Notes under the pieces: generated by a model
Databases searched by the model: none
The model's input: only the letters and a program-made list of their open reading frames with translations
Told to the model about the DNA's origin: nothing
NCBI GenBank assembly: GCA_037176885.1
Contig: JAWWNJ010000175.1
Location: forward strand, 62,001 to 126,000
DNA length: 64,000 nt
Source of the DNA: Favolaschia claudopus
Lineage: Eukaryota; Basidiomycota; Agaricomycetes; Agaricales; Mycenaceae
Reading direction: 5' to 3'
Position numbers and translations under genes: made by a program
Shown: piece after piece, positions 43,779-55,627 of the stretch
How positions within the stretch are numbered: the stretch's first letter is position 1
Layout of the letters: every line of letters begins with the position of its first letter

Positions 43779-44921
43779 TCAGCAAAGGTCCCCCACGAAA
43801 ATATTTGAAATGGCAGGAAATTCGCGGCGATACTCTGACTCGCAATCAGGATCGGCTCCACCCTGTTCATAGACGACGTTCAATTCCTCCAATTCACAGT
43901 CCTCCGAGTTTGATATGAACGTAGCCAACGCGGGGGTAGAAGACCGAGGATACGCCCCGAGAATTGAGGCCGCGACTGTCAACCGCCGGAGAGCAGGGGT
44001 AGAGATGCTCCTCATTAATTCGTGTGTACTTTGGCGCGACATGGGAAAACACCATGGGCCTTTCAGAACAAGCGACGTTAACCGTAAAAGTTGGATTCGA
44101 AACGGCTCGCATGGCAGGTCCCAGGTATCGTTGATCTGTAGTTCGCAGTGCAACAAATTCGGCGTCTTTCGCAAAATCGGGACAAAATGTGGATAGAAGC
44201 CTTCAAGCGCGAGGGAGGTCAACTGAGACCAAGGGAGGGTGGCATATAGAAGAAGAGAGCTGCTGCCTGACAAGGCACGGAGGACCGGAGCCTGCATGAA
44301 TACAGTATTCCGAGGATACTCCTCATCGTTACCGTCAAGCCTGAGACGCACAGACCGGAGAGAGGGAAGTGGGTCATTGAACACACCCATCCCAATGATA
44401 TCCGATGACATTCGGACATGCTCCCACCTGTGAATCTGGGCAACAACTCCTTCGTACAATCCCGGTCCATCGATTTCCCCGTATAAGTCCTTTGAAATGA
44501 TGTCGAGGGAGAGTGGCAAAGAGCGGGATCGGGCCAGCCAAGTGTCCGTCAAATCCATCTGGCGGCGTCTTCGTTCTGCAGATCTTGGGTGACGGAAAAG
44601 GAGAACAGCCATGCCCCTCCATAAGCCGGGGCTGGCAAGCGCAATCTTCCGCCATTGAGAGCAGATGTGTGAGAGAAGAGTGGGAGAGCCTAACCCAGTC
44701 CGCGGTGGACAGACAGGGTAAACGGGCAAGAGACGGAGAAAAATCTCCAAAATTGTTTCGTCGGGCAGCGTCAGAACGGGGTATTTGTAGTCGTCGAGTC
44801 GCTTCTGCGTCAGCTCTCGTTCAAGGCGCAACTCCGAGTCGGGGCCATCGTCGCCAATTTCGAGGATTTTGCTGTTGATTTCGGCGAGGCGCTTTCGGTC
44901 GGCTGCGAGACTGCTCAACAT
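43779..44921 (-). CDS. FB5: F-box protein, 380 aa, intronless
   Basis: Fifth F-box locus, outside the palindrome. The ATG at 44921 (MLSSLAADRKRLAEINSKILE) aligns with the family start; 33 upstream in-frame codons are not shared. The F-box core is YPVLTLPDETILEIFLRLLP, then SHICSQWRKIALASPGLWRGM. Leucine-rich strands follow (LPSLRSVRLRLDG, LPWSQLTSLALEG, LLRLTSLVLKGP) and the tail DCELEELNVVYEQGG. Acidic replacements in the F-box (PDETILEI for PNEIVSEI) are a small departure from the others. It is probably an SCF adaptor of unknown target. A double telomere-like unit lies 130 bp upstream. Confidence 0.88.
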   Translation of the reverse strand: MLSSLAADRKRLAEINSKILEIGDDGPDSELRLERELTQKRLDDYKYPVLTLPDETILEIFLRLLPVYPVCPPRTGLGSPTLLSHICSQWRKIALASPGLWRGMAVLLFRHPRSAERRRRQMDLTDTWLARSRSLPLSLDIISKDLYGEIDGPGLYEGVVAQIHRWEHVRMSSDIIGMGVFNDPLPSLRSVRLRLDGNDEEYPRNTVFMQAPVLRALSGSSSLLLYATLPWSQLTSLALEGFYPHFVPILRKTPNLLHCELQINDTWDLPCEPFRIQLLRLTSLVLKGPWCFPMSRQSTHELMRSISTPALRRLTVAASILGAYPRSSTPALATFISNSEDCELEELNVVYEQGGADPDCESEYRREFPAISNIFVGDLC

Positions 44922-45050
44922 TGTGAAGAGAGACGAGATTTCGGGGAAGAAACGAGAAGCGCGGTTTGGTTGTGGTGGTGGGTGGCAAGTTGAAATGGAT
45001 GAAGCCGGCCGATTTCTCACGCTATCTTGTTTACATTGCGTGGCCTTAAG

Positions 45051-45062
45051 TTAGGGTTAGGG
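45051..45062 (+). promoter_or_regulatory. Telomere-like box upstream of FB5
   Basis: TTAGGGTTAGGG, two exact telomere-type units, 130 bp upstream of the FB5 start. It is the third independent occurrence of such a box at an F-box promoter, far from the palindrome. Confidence 0.5.
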
Positions 45063-45236
45063 GTATCCTAGGTTATGGCGTTTGCTGAAAGTTCTCTATA
45101 TCCTGTAATATCCACAGTATTTCACAACTATCCTAAGGGCCTATCGAATGTGGTACATACTAGCATGCGAGATCATATAGCGGCCCAACGACGCGAGGGA
45201 AAAAAAACTGATTGTATACCAGGGTCGCAACCAAGA

Positions 45237-48200
45237 TCATCGAAACTCTGAATGATGCAGCATCCTGTACAGCGGGCTAACAGCAGGAGTACGACGGGGC
45301 TGTGATTCCGAATATCGCTCGCTCGCTCCCTCTACCACCATCTCTTCCAGATCTTCCTCTTCCGCTCCCGAGCTTTCATCACCCTCCTCATCCTCAGCTT
45401 CGGAATAGTCCACCTTATCCTCAGCCTCGGTATACCAAGCACCCTTGATAGAATCCTGCGCTTCTCCTTCCTCTTCCTCCTCCTCCTCAATAAGCTCTTG
45501 CGCCACAACAGCATTGGCGACAGCAGTAGGAGCGCTAAATGCCCCTTCTGCCTCTACTGGCCGGGGCGGCTCCTCAGGGAACAAGAGATCCAGGGGCGTG
45601 TACTGAGACCCTTTGACCGGGAGTACCATAGGCATTATCGGGTCGTACGTGCCCAGCGTCGACGTGGGAAACGGCACGGTGAAGGAGAAACTTGCATTAA
45701 GGGGTGAATAGGAAGCAGGATCGGGGTTCTGGGACGAATACGATGTCGATGTAGTGGGTTCTGGAGCCGCAGGCGCAGGTGCAGACGCAGACACAGAGGT
45801 CGTGGTCGCACTACTATTCCGCAGCTGGGAACGAGTCCGCCTTGCTATCGGTTCATGGGCTTGGATCTATATATCGGAAATTGGGAATGAGATTCATGTC
45901 GCGTCACACAAAGAGGCGGTATACGAACAGTAACGTTGGCCTTGCCTTGACGTAGTTTGTTCAAGAGCTTTCGTTCGCGCTTCACTACGCGCTTCAGCCG
46001 CTTTAGTTCGAGTGCCAAGCGCTTTTTTTCCGCCTTCGCAGGCAGTTCGGGTCCTGCGCAGAGACGATCAGTTCCTGTGCCACCAGGCATGGGGCAAGGA
46101 CATACCTCGAGCGCGTTTCTTGGCGGGGATTTCAGCGCCATCGGTATCGTCCCGAGGGTGCTCATCGCGGTGCTGGGCTTTAGCCACCTCACGACGTTTG
46201 GCTCTGTCACTGCGATATGCATCAGCGTCGTCAAAATAATGGTCGCAATAAGAACAGGTACAGACTCCTTATAGACGAGAGCAACGGCGATGACACCATT
46301 AATGACAGGTCGGAAGGTGTCACGAACCCAATTCTTGAGGACGAGCAAGGACTGGCAGAGGATGATCGCGCCGGCAAGTACCTCGAACGTGTTACCCGGA
46401 TATTTGGGCAAAGACTCCTCGGTGAAGATGCTCCGGGTGCGTAGATAATGAAGAAACGTTGCATTGGAAAGTAGGGGCTGGATGAGGACCTGCCATACCA
46501 ATCAGTCATAAGAGGATCTACGGAACGCAGCTGGCTCACACTGCGGACATACACCCTCTTCCCCTCCGGCACCATAGCCTCGACAAGCTCTATCAGCACC
46601 TCCAGCATCACGACATACATAGCCGCATCGCCAATCGTCTCTAACGGATCTCTTTTCGCCGCAGAGGAAAGAATGGCGTCCCAAAGCTGGACGGATACCT
46701 CGGGGAAAACCGGACAAGGCGTGGAATCGAAGGCGGTACACATGATTGTGTTTTGAATGTGTCTTCGCAATCTTTCGTTATTCCTTGGCTTTGAGTTCTC
46801 CTCCTGCGTCCCGTCATGTTCACCGTCGGGAGTGACGTCGGCCCCACTGATCTCTTCTGAAAGTATTTGTGGGCGTGAAATACAAGTAACTCAAGAATGC
46901 ATGCACGCACCTGCGTCAAACGGCATGTCGGTAGCCGCTTGTCCAAGACCAGGAATTGAATCTCGAAAGTCATAAGACAATGAATCGGCGATGTCATCCC
47001 AACCCGGTCCTGCAAAGTACGAGTAAGTACCATGATCTGTCCGCCTATGTCCATGACCTACCGACGAAGACCCAAGGATCGCTACCACTGGATCCTGATT
47101 CGGGGGCGGGGTTATCTGATGGGGGCACTAGGTCAGCACGAGCCGCGTAAGGTCCTGCTCGTAGTTGAATCGACACCGGTCTAGAGTATAACGATGATAC
47201 ATTGGCTCACCTTCCGCAGAGTAGCTCTCACCAAACCGGAACCGTATGTCAGCTGCGTCGACGTTGTCGAAGACGGAGTCCGCCGTCCTAGCCCGCATCG
47301 GCTCTGGCCTTGAAATGGACGGAGCCAGTGTCTCTGTAGAGTACGAATCAAAAGAATGAAAAGAGGCAGAAACTCTAAGAGGCATACGCGTCAAGGCGTC
47401 GGTCTGCGCAGGATGTGGCCATATGAGTCTATCAGGTGAGGAAGCTGCAATGAGCTGCCAAGGTACACGCACAGACGGAGACACCCTTACCGAGCTTCCT
47501 CATCAGAATCATGGATCTTCTGGAGCAACCCCGCTGTCTCGTCCACAGGTCTTGACTCGAGGCCTGGCAGCAAAGAAGGAAGGCTACATAGCACAGAAGG
47601 ACATCAGAAACCCAGCGGAAATCATAGAGGCCACCTCACCTTCCAGCACAAGCACACAAAGCTGTTAAAACTGATTTCAAGGTAGACGCGAAGAAAACCC
47701 TGGTCATCGAATTCATGGACATGGCGCCAATCACGCCGTAGAGGATTCTCAAATTCGAGATATTGATTCCAGGATTGGTGAACTTGGAGAACAGTAGATT
47801 CATGCCTGTGTGGCACGTAATAACGGCGCGGATTTTCTACACCCTTGTCAATATCTGAGTGCCGAAAGATCACAAGAGAAAACTGACCGAAAGCGACTCC
47901 CGCGTGACAACGTGAGGTGAGAGCTCCTGATATAAGAGACACACAACATCGTAGTAAGTGTACGCGATACCACGCGACATCAGCTGGGCGAGAAAATCAG
48001 TGTTCTTGAGGGTATCGCGCAAAATTCGAAGGGCGGCGGGGTCGAAAGACCCACAGTGTCCCAAAGCGTTCATGGAGCGTTGAGCTTGTGCTTCGAGCGT
48101 CTGGACAGGGCTTGAGGGTGCGCCGGCTTGTCGTTTCTCAGCCTTGGCCTTTGCCTTTTCCTTGCGAGACTTCTTCGTCATGGGGGGTACCGAACCGCTG

Positions 48201-48886
48201 GCGCCCGAGGTAGAGGGAGCAGTGGTCTGTGGCGTCGACTGAGGCTTTGCCTTCGCCTTTCCCTTTCCTTGAATCTGACCGCGAGTCTTTGCCATCGTCG
48301 AGGGCTCAGACGCGGTAGAACTCGCGATGATCTTAGAGAAGGTTTGGGGAATCGGAGCCGTTGCAAACGGGAGGGGCTGGTAGTCATCATTGGCAAGGAA
48401 CGCGAAGGGGCTTTGGGTAGGGGGAGAAAATGAATCATAGGAGGGGAACTGGGATGGCGAGGCAGACACAAATGGGTTTCCTGTCTCCCTGGACGCCGAA
48501 TGCCGCGTGAATGCAGTTGTCTCTGCGTTGGGAAACGAAAGATTGCCGGTGAGTGGCCAAGGCGTGAAGACGGGCGGCTGAAGTAAGGTAAAGCTGTCAT
48601 GGAGCACAGGCGCGCTGGCTGACGCTGTCGATGGGTAGCACAAGCGGAATGGCGAAAATGCGGTATGTTTTGACCTTCGCGTAGACTCCTCGAGAGGTAC
48701 AGCCCGGCCAGTGGCAAAGTTTGGAATGGAAATTCCGGGCTGCCTCAAAAGAAGATACGCGAAATCGCGGTCGAGATTGACCTCGTCTCTTGGGGGATCT
48801 GGTGGGGACTGGAAGGAAGTTTGTGGGCGTGATGAGCTCGCTATCGGCTGAGACGCGAAGGTGTTGTGGGCGAGCCACTCCTCCAT
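45237..48886 (-). CDS. Large protein with RNase III-like domain
   Basis: Multi-exon model read from the ATG at 48886 (MEEWLAHNTFASQP) to the stop at 45237 (LHHSEFR). The N-terminal part is disordered and S/P-rich, with a lysine-rich patch (GQIQGKGKAKAKPQ), then folded-looking segments (RILRDTLKNTDFLAQLM, RRYYVPHRHESTVLQ). The later part has an RNase III signature: DPLETIGDAAMYVV, then LLSNATFLHYLRTRSIF, then GNTFEVLAGAIIL. In active RNase III these positions are ExxxGD and ADxFExxxGA; here three of four acidic residues remain and the second aspartate is asparagine. A basic coiled coil (KRLALELKRLKRVVKRERK) and a long acidic tail follow. It could instead be two genes, split near 47130, the second starting at 46743 (MCTAFDSTPCPVF). 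Function unknown; RNA binding or processing is the inference. Confidence 0.6.
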
Positions 48887-49784
48887 GATGGGGGGAAGAA
48901 GAAAGAGCGTCGAATGCCTGCGTGATGGTGCTCAGACAAAGCGCGGCCGTCAGCGGCCTGACAGGATTGGCAGTTTCTCTGGTTAGCGACGCTTTGACCC
49001 TTGCCGGCTGAAATCACAAAGCTCTGGAAATCAGGATACTGAACCAGCAAAACACGCCTAACACACACCGGGAGAACCAAGTCCTGTCGACACTGACTCG
49101 ATAGAAAGCCTGAACCTCTTGAAACGCAATGAGCGCCTTCTCCAGGTTCCCTGCACTGTGGGTCCTTGATGATTACAATCTATTCTTGCCTAAGCCTGGT
49201 ACTTTCACGAACGTCCCGGGGGCCTCTTGCGATATCGACACTCACGCTCCTGCTCACAGCTCGAATCAATTCAGTCTTTTTCGCCAAAATTCGTGGTTCG
49301 TTGGTGCGTCAGCAGTCTACGTCGAAACTGGTTCATATGATTCCAAAATTCCAGAGAGAGGAGCGGGAGCTTAAGTCGACAACAAGAGGTGTATATATGT
49401 GCCAGATTCTCCGGCAATGCGGTCGCTGTCGAGGGTTGGAGACGGGAGAGCAACGGAAGAGCAGGAAAGACGTCAACATTTTCGGCCCGCTTTCGGACAT
49501 GAACGTTCCCAGCCTCGGCGATAGTCGGGGATTGTTATTCCTGCGCCCAAATTTCTACTAAATTCAGAAGCCCGAATGCGAGTTGAAAGCGAGAGCAATG
49601 GCAGTGGGATACAAACACTGGTAAAACATCATCTTCACATTCACCATATCCTGCCCTCTTAACAATTATTTTTACATCACATCAGTTCCAGACCGAATTC
49701 AGAATTCGACGTTCAACTTTGGACGTCAAGTTGACATTGAACTCGCAGCCATGGAAAGACAGACAATCATGGTATGGCTTGCAA
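48887..49784. other. Intergenic, RNase III-like gene to CE-D
   Basis: About 900 bp holding the promoter of the RNase III-like gene and the 3' flank of CE-D. Small open frames show no conserved content. Confidence 0.5.
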
Positions 49785-52073
49785 TTATTGCCCAGTCATA
49801 CTACCTACACTCTCCCAAAATCTAACAAAGCGTCATTAATATCATTCAACACAAATTCAGACAACCGAAACACACACCTGCACCGCTCTAACAACCCCTC
49901 ATCCGTCCTCACAGACTCAACAACCGGCACTCCCTCCACCGTCCGATTGAAATTCATCTCCGCACGTCCACGCCCAACATCCCACTTATCCCACCGCGGC
50001 GTAATCGTCGGCCCAACCTTAACATTCGGATCCAACGAAATCGCAAACGACGTGAAACTCTGCGCAAACGCGTCGATAAAGTCCTTGTTTTGGAAGGACG
50101 GAGTGGATAAGGTGGGCCAGTAGTACGCTACGTCGTTTGCGTGGAGGCCTGGCGGAATCGCGAACTCGCCCTAATGCAAAATCCCGAGTTATATACATAA
50201 CAAAACGAGCAGCTGAGGATCAATGAAGCGCACCTTAAACGATCGGCCACGGAAAGCATCAAGCATGAAATAGGTCGGGCAGACGAAAATGGCTGTAAGT
50301 AAATCAGGCTCAGGTGTTGTAACTCACATTGGAATCAGGCGATACGTACATTCGCCTTGAACATAATTCTCCTGCTCCAGCGGCGTCCCCAAGCCAGCAT
50401 ACAGCCTACCAACCTCGCTCGCCGACGCGCCTTTGAGATTCGGAAACAAATCCAACGCATATTTGGTGGCATTAGCAGTAGCACCGGTGCTCTGATCAAC
50501 AAAGACGTCTCCTTCGTGCGTGTTGGTGACCGACAACAGAGCCGCCTGTAGAACTCTATCAACCTGGAATCGAAGTCGTAGTTGAAGAAGATCTTACCCC
50601 ATTGACTTTGCGTTGGAGGAGAGACAGTGTCGGGCGTTGAGTTATGAATGAGCCGTCGACGACAGGAACGAATAGGAAGGTTCCGAAGAAGCCGCCGTTG
50701 TTGATTTGTGTGTTGGCGGTTTGCAAGACGTTAGCGTCTGTTGCTCGTAGACACGCCATTGTATCAACGGCAGCGGTACAGCTTGACGAAAATCAGTTAA
50801 ATATTCAGCATGGCCATGATAGAATTTACTTTGCCTGAGCGACGACTTCGCTGAATAGCAGCTGTATATCGTGAATTCAGAATATTAATGGGCTCAAAAA
50901 TTCAAAGCTACTCACCTCTGGGATACGATCATTGTAGCGGTATTGCGAAGGCAAGAAGGTTGAGCTCGTAATAGCGCCTCTGAACAGCTGAGGTTTTGTC
51001 CTCCCATTGTGAGCAACAACTTGCTGAAGCACCGAACCCGCGCCTGACCGTCACGTTAGATATCAACGCGATCTCGTTCTCAAACGTTCGTACCCGCAGA
51101 CTCTCCCCAAATTGTGACCTTATTAGGATTGCCTCCGAACTTGGCGATCTGGCCCAAAAAGCAATTAGTCAGACCCAGCTCGGCGGAAGGTGAGACACGT
51201 ACATGCTTGTTGACCCAACGCAACGCAAAGTCTTGATCGACTATAAGAACGTCAAAACCAAACGAATCATCTTCAGGAAAAACTGGACGAACGCAATCCA
51301 GCATTCAAGGCGCCATTCTCCTTGACTTTTGATCCAGGTAGGAAGCCTGTAATTATATCACATCAAGGGCATGCTTTACAAATCCAGAGAAATACTTAAC
51401 AAAGACACCAAGCCGATACTGTAAGGTGACTACAACAAGTCCCCGATTGCTCTGGTTGATGACATCTTCACCGTTATATGCGCTGGCTTGGCCGCCGAGG
51501 TATCTAGTAGAATTCGAGTTCGAGATCTCCGAGAAGAAGAAGTCTGACGAACCCTCCGCCATGTATCCAGACGAGCACCGGAAGATCCTTGACGGGAGCT
51601 CCAGCAGCATCGCTCGGATGGAAGACACTATCAATGTTAGGTTGAACTCAAAGACGTAGGATGATAAAAGACAGTGTACTTCAAAAACAGACAATCCTCG
51701 GTGGAAATGACTTGGGCGGCGCGCGTCTCCAAAGGATTAGTGGGAGATCGCCCGTTCGAAGCTTGGAAACATTGATTTGGCTGAACAGTAGCCTGCTGGA
51801 CACCGCTGACGTTGGCAGGAGGCTGAGGCGCTTTGAAACGCAAATCACCTATTATAATAATTGAGTCGACTTCCTTGCAAACAATGGCGAATACGAACCA
51901 AGGGGCGCCGCCGCGTATCGAATCCCCAGAAAATGAGTAATATTCGACGTCGAAACTATTCCCTGGTACTGCGCGTATCCGAGATCGACAATGGGGGCGG
52001 AGTCGGCATTTGCTGAGAGAATTGCCGCCGCAACCAACAATAGTCGAGGAGCCACTGTCCAACGTGAAAACAT
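49785..52073 (-). CDS. CE-D: secreted type-B carboxylesterase
   Basis: Paralogue of CE-B in the same orientation 16 kb away. The start at 52073 gives a signal peptide (MFSRWTVAPRLLLVAAAILS) and IVDLGYAQYQGIVSTSN. The exons give VWIHGGGYLGG, with the intron at the same glycine as in CE-B but a weaker GTTCGT donor, LQYRLGVF, KFGGNPNKVTIWGESAG, VTNTHEGDVFVD and GLHANDVAYYWP, then AISLDPNVKV and a last exon FWESVGSMTGQ ending at 49785. The catalytic serine, acid and histidine are all present. The shared intron positions show CE-B and CE-D arose by DNA duplication. It is likely extracellular; substrate unknown. Confidence 0.86.
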
Positions 52074-53147
52074 GGCGAGATTTTAGACAGACGACATGGG
52101 GAGGTGGTGGGGTTTTATATTCTGCGGTGAACGACGGAGAAGCAGCGTGATGGCGGGTGAGCATCACGAGGGCGGTCATGGGTACCATGTTCGACGCGGT
52201 CGACGACGTCGATCCGTTCGCTGTATTACGAGCTGTATAGAGAAGTATAGAAATCGGGAAGAATGTCATGGCGGCCCGAGACTCGTTTGTCGCGAGCTTG
52301 TGGCGAGCCTATTAAATCAGGGAACGCTCGCGGCTCAGTTCGGCTGATCAAAGTGAGTAAGTATAATCCTGAGGGCATAGGACGTTTCACGTTCAAGATA
52401 CAACCTGCTTTGTCTCTCAAATTTTGCATATCCTCCATGGCGGGAGCGAGAAAAAGGCACCGGGATCAAACCGGGATGATGATCCATGAGAACAAATTCG
52501 AACTCCGCACACTGGCATGCCGGCATTCCTTAACCCATCTCTTCCTTTCCCTCTCCCACCATATCAACATATTCGATCTTTCTTGAAGTCAAACACCGGG
52601 AAAAGTTCAGAAAATATCTTCCCTGACAGATGCATGTCTACACTTCTCGCTATATCAACGTTGAACCCCTGGGTCCCGCACGAGGCTGCTGCGATCGAAG
52701 CGTGCAAAAAACATGCACGTCACACGCGGCACACTCTTGCCCCCACAGCGCGATTTTGTTTGGTATGATGACTCGAAGCACCGAAATCAAGAAAAAAATA
52801 ACTCTCAACTTGAAACCCTGGAGTCTATTTTGGTTAGCAATGAGCATAGGTATCTACATATAATGACCAAAGCACACCTCAAGTCCAACACCAAACGAAC
52901 CGTCCAAGTCTGTGCTCTCGGAACTTCCTTCGAGTCTGTTCGTATCTCGTGTCCACCAGCACGGCAATATCTGCTGCATCATCGTGCTTGATACTTGCCT
53001 CAAGCACGTTTTGAGGCTTACGACTGTATCGAGGCTTTCTGTATCAACGACACGCCTGAAAATCGTGGAATCGTCCATGTATAAAAGGTACCTGACTGCT
53101 GCAGATGGAATCACCAACACTTCAACCGATATTCCAGACCATCGCCT
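52074..53147. other. Intergenic, CE-D to small hypothetical gene
   Basis: Divergent promoters of CE-D and the small plus-strand gene. No other gene is supported. Confidence 0.45.
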
Positions 53148-53690
53148 ATGACCGACTGCATACGCTACCCATCTCCCCATGAACTCGCTTGGGCCAATAC
53201 ATATACGCTCACAAATTCATCGCGACACATGCGGTACGTTGAAATTAGCCGCGGCCTTCATTTCGCATGTGTTGTGTTAAACTTCGAGCTCATGTGCATC
53301 ATTCAGAGCACAGAGCATTCTCACTCCCTATGTTACCGCCGCGCAGAAAAGGCTCCGCCGACGGTTGGCAAACTCCCTGCGCTGGAAGCAGAGAAGAAGG
53401 AGATTCCAAACTGTAATCTCTTGTACGCACTAAAACCGCCGTTTCCTGCAAATTTGACTCACTAACGTCTTCAACAGACTTGGATATCGAAGCGTCGCAG
53501 TTCGACTCTGAGTTAGAAGCGGTGCGATAACTTCTGCATCATCGCTCGCCAGCCGACCTTTGACTCACGTTCACAGTACTTGACATCGGGTGCATCCCCG
53601 CTACGGGATATCCACGAAACTCTGGGATGGGAGCTGTCGCACATCACGAAACGCATTGCGTCCATGAGTCTCTCGGATGCTCCAACATAG
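53148..53690 (+). CDS. Small hypothetical protein, 140 aa
   Basis: A three-exon model at 53148-53412, 53478-53521 and 53577-53690, with introns of 65 and 55 bp that carry GT...AG ends and branch-like CTAAC and CTCAC. The coding sum is 423 nt, in frame. The ends are the better part: KAPPTVGKLPALEAEKKEIPN joins to YLDIEASQFDSELEA and then LTSGASPLRDIHETLGWELS and ITKRIASMSLSDAPT before the stop. I do not recognise a family. The first 60 residues are weakly supported, and an extra intron at 53233-53304 is possible, so the start is uncertain. Confidence 0.42.
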
Positions 53691-53752
53691 TGGAGACTCG
53701 TTGATTGTTTACATCGTAAATCATCACAATCATGTATTATTGCTAAATTAGC

Positions 53753-53770
53753 TTACTTACTTACTTACTT
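53753..53770. repeat. (TTAC)n microsatellite
   Basis: TTACTTACTTACTTACTT, four and a half units just after the small gene. Confidence 0.9.
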
Positions 53771-53855
53771 GGATGAAACTGGTCATTAAACACCATCGAC
53801 ATTAATATTCACACATCAAACCCAGATCCCTGATGAATGTAACCCTGGAGTACGC

Positions 53856-55233
53856 TCAAAGGTCAATGCTGCGCGAAAGGTATTGGTCCATTACCTGAGT
53901 GACTCGTGGATCGACGTCGCTCAGGATTTGGATCAGCTCGTCCCTATGCGCGGATCGAGTCAATCTCACACCTATGACACAGGAAATAACGAATCTCATA
54001 CCATGAGCTATTCTGAACCTTCACGCCTTCCGGGGTGAGAACAGTATCGCTGACCTCCTGCACCTTATAATCATTCACATACTCGCCGCGCAGAACTTGA
54101 GGGTCCTCTTGATGTGAAACGGCCGTCCAGACGATAGATCGGCTGCCGACTTCTGTGGAGAACGCCAACAGCTTTTCCATAAGCCAGTCAGCCGCCACCA
54201 GGGGACCGGTTAACTCGCGTCGGAGCTCTGAGTAGCAGTAGCCCGGGTTGAGGGAAGAAACTATAATGGGCGTGGAGGATGGGAGGCGAGCATTCAGTGC
54301 GCGGACGAAGAATACGTTGAAGACTACAGATGAAGCGTCAAGTTAATCGTGGTCCAGGTGTGTATTGAAGGCGTTGAACATACGTTTGGTGAGTGGATAT
54401 CTTTCGCGCATAATCCTAGAGACCTGTCAGAGTCTGTCCAGCAGGACGGTAATCAACGCATACTTGGAGCTTTTGCAGTATTCGGGACTTGAAAGCGTCT
54501 TGAGAAGGTGAGGATCCTTAAGGAGGGGCTTTGAAAGCGACACCGTGTAATGCATGTCGCTGCTGACAACAACAATTCTCGGGACGGTGGAGTGCTCCTG
54601 TGCAGTCTTGACCATCGCAGGCAGGAGAAGAAGCGCTAAGAGAGGCGTAGAAAGATTATTGACTTGGAGCCTGCGGCATTCGACTCGATCAAAGGAAAGC
54701 AAGGAAAGGAACCATGAAACGAACGATGTCTCCCAACCATCCTTGGTAGTGGAATATGTGAAAGTCCCAACTGCCGCATTCTCAACCAAAATATCCAAGC
54801 GTCCACCTTCACGTTCATACCGATCCGCGAACTGCTTCACGGACGAAAAATCGCCCAGGTCAATGAGCCACAGCTCTGCCTTCGAGTACCCGGTCTCAGC
54901 TTTGAGTTCTATGGTTCCGCGAGTGAATAACAATCAGAGAATTAGAGCGCGACCACGATACAAACTTTCCACGGCCGCCTTTCCCTTGCTTTCGTTTCTG
55001 CATGCTAAGATCAATCTCCCGGGGTTCATGCTGGCGAAGTGCTTCGATGCTTCGAATCCGAGACCAGTGTTGGCTCCTACAACGACGACCGTTTTGCCCG
55101 TGAGATCGACTTTGGCCACAGGCGGCTGTCGTCTTCGCTGCTGGGCTATGAATGACCGGTATGAGAACTTCATGGGTAGTAAACTAGGAGGAAAAGAGGC
55201 GAAAGGATTCCACAGAGGGCACTCGTTCTCCAA
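53856..55233 (-). CDS. Short-chain dehydrogenase/reductase
   Basis: NAD(P)-dependent oxidoreductase of the retinol-dehydrogenase-like SDR group, substrate unknown. The dinucleotide fold is plain: DLTGKTVVVVGANTGLGFEA (the TGxxxGxG motif), ACRNESKG, and LWLIDLGDFSSVKQFADRY. Next are LDILVENAAV (NNAG position, changed to ENAA), RIVVVSSDMHY, a catalytic YPLTK (YxxxK), FNVFFVRALNARL and SSLNPGYCYSEL. The start could be 55233 or the in-frame ATG at 55173 (MKFSYRSFIAQQ). The end reads LIQILSDVDPRVTQ to a stop near 53856, or splices further. About five short introns. It is followed head-to-tail by the GMC oxidoreductase on the same strand, a suggestive neighbour for alcohol or aldehyde chemistry. 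Confidence 0.85.
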
Positions 55234-55627
55234 CGATGTAGTTGAATTTATAAACGAGTAGCGCCTTAGCCTAGCTTAGCCTTGTAATTCAGAGGCCGAG
55301 AGGACGCGTATGCACGTCCGGGGCGCTTGGTAAATTCGCTGACAGGAGGATGCCTGATTTAGAAATTTGATGGAAGATCGACTTGCAATTCCGTGTATCC
55401 GAGTCTTGAGTACGTCGAATACGAAAGCAAGATTTCCACGACGATGAGCAGATCGTGTATTACCTGCTCATTCCTTCCAGGGGCCTCCGCAGCAATACCT
55501 CCTCCTTCCTTCCATCCGGATTGGCAATTTGAGACTGAAAATCGCATATGATTTGCCAAAATGAGGAATTTAGGCACGGAAAACCAGAAACGGAATATTA
55601 ATATGTGTTTATTCAAGGTTGAACTTG
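55234..55627. other. Intergenic, GMC to SDR
   Basis: Contains the SDR promoter and the GMC 3' end. No gene is visible. Confidence 0.5.

Noticed and set aside
45332..45514. Lysine/arginine-rich 60-codon ORF
   Set aside because: Shadow of the acidic tail of the RNase III-like gene: GAA/GAG runs read in another frame.
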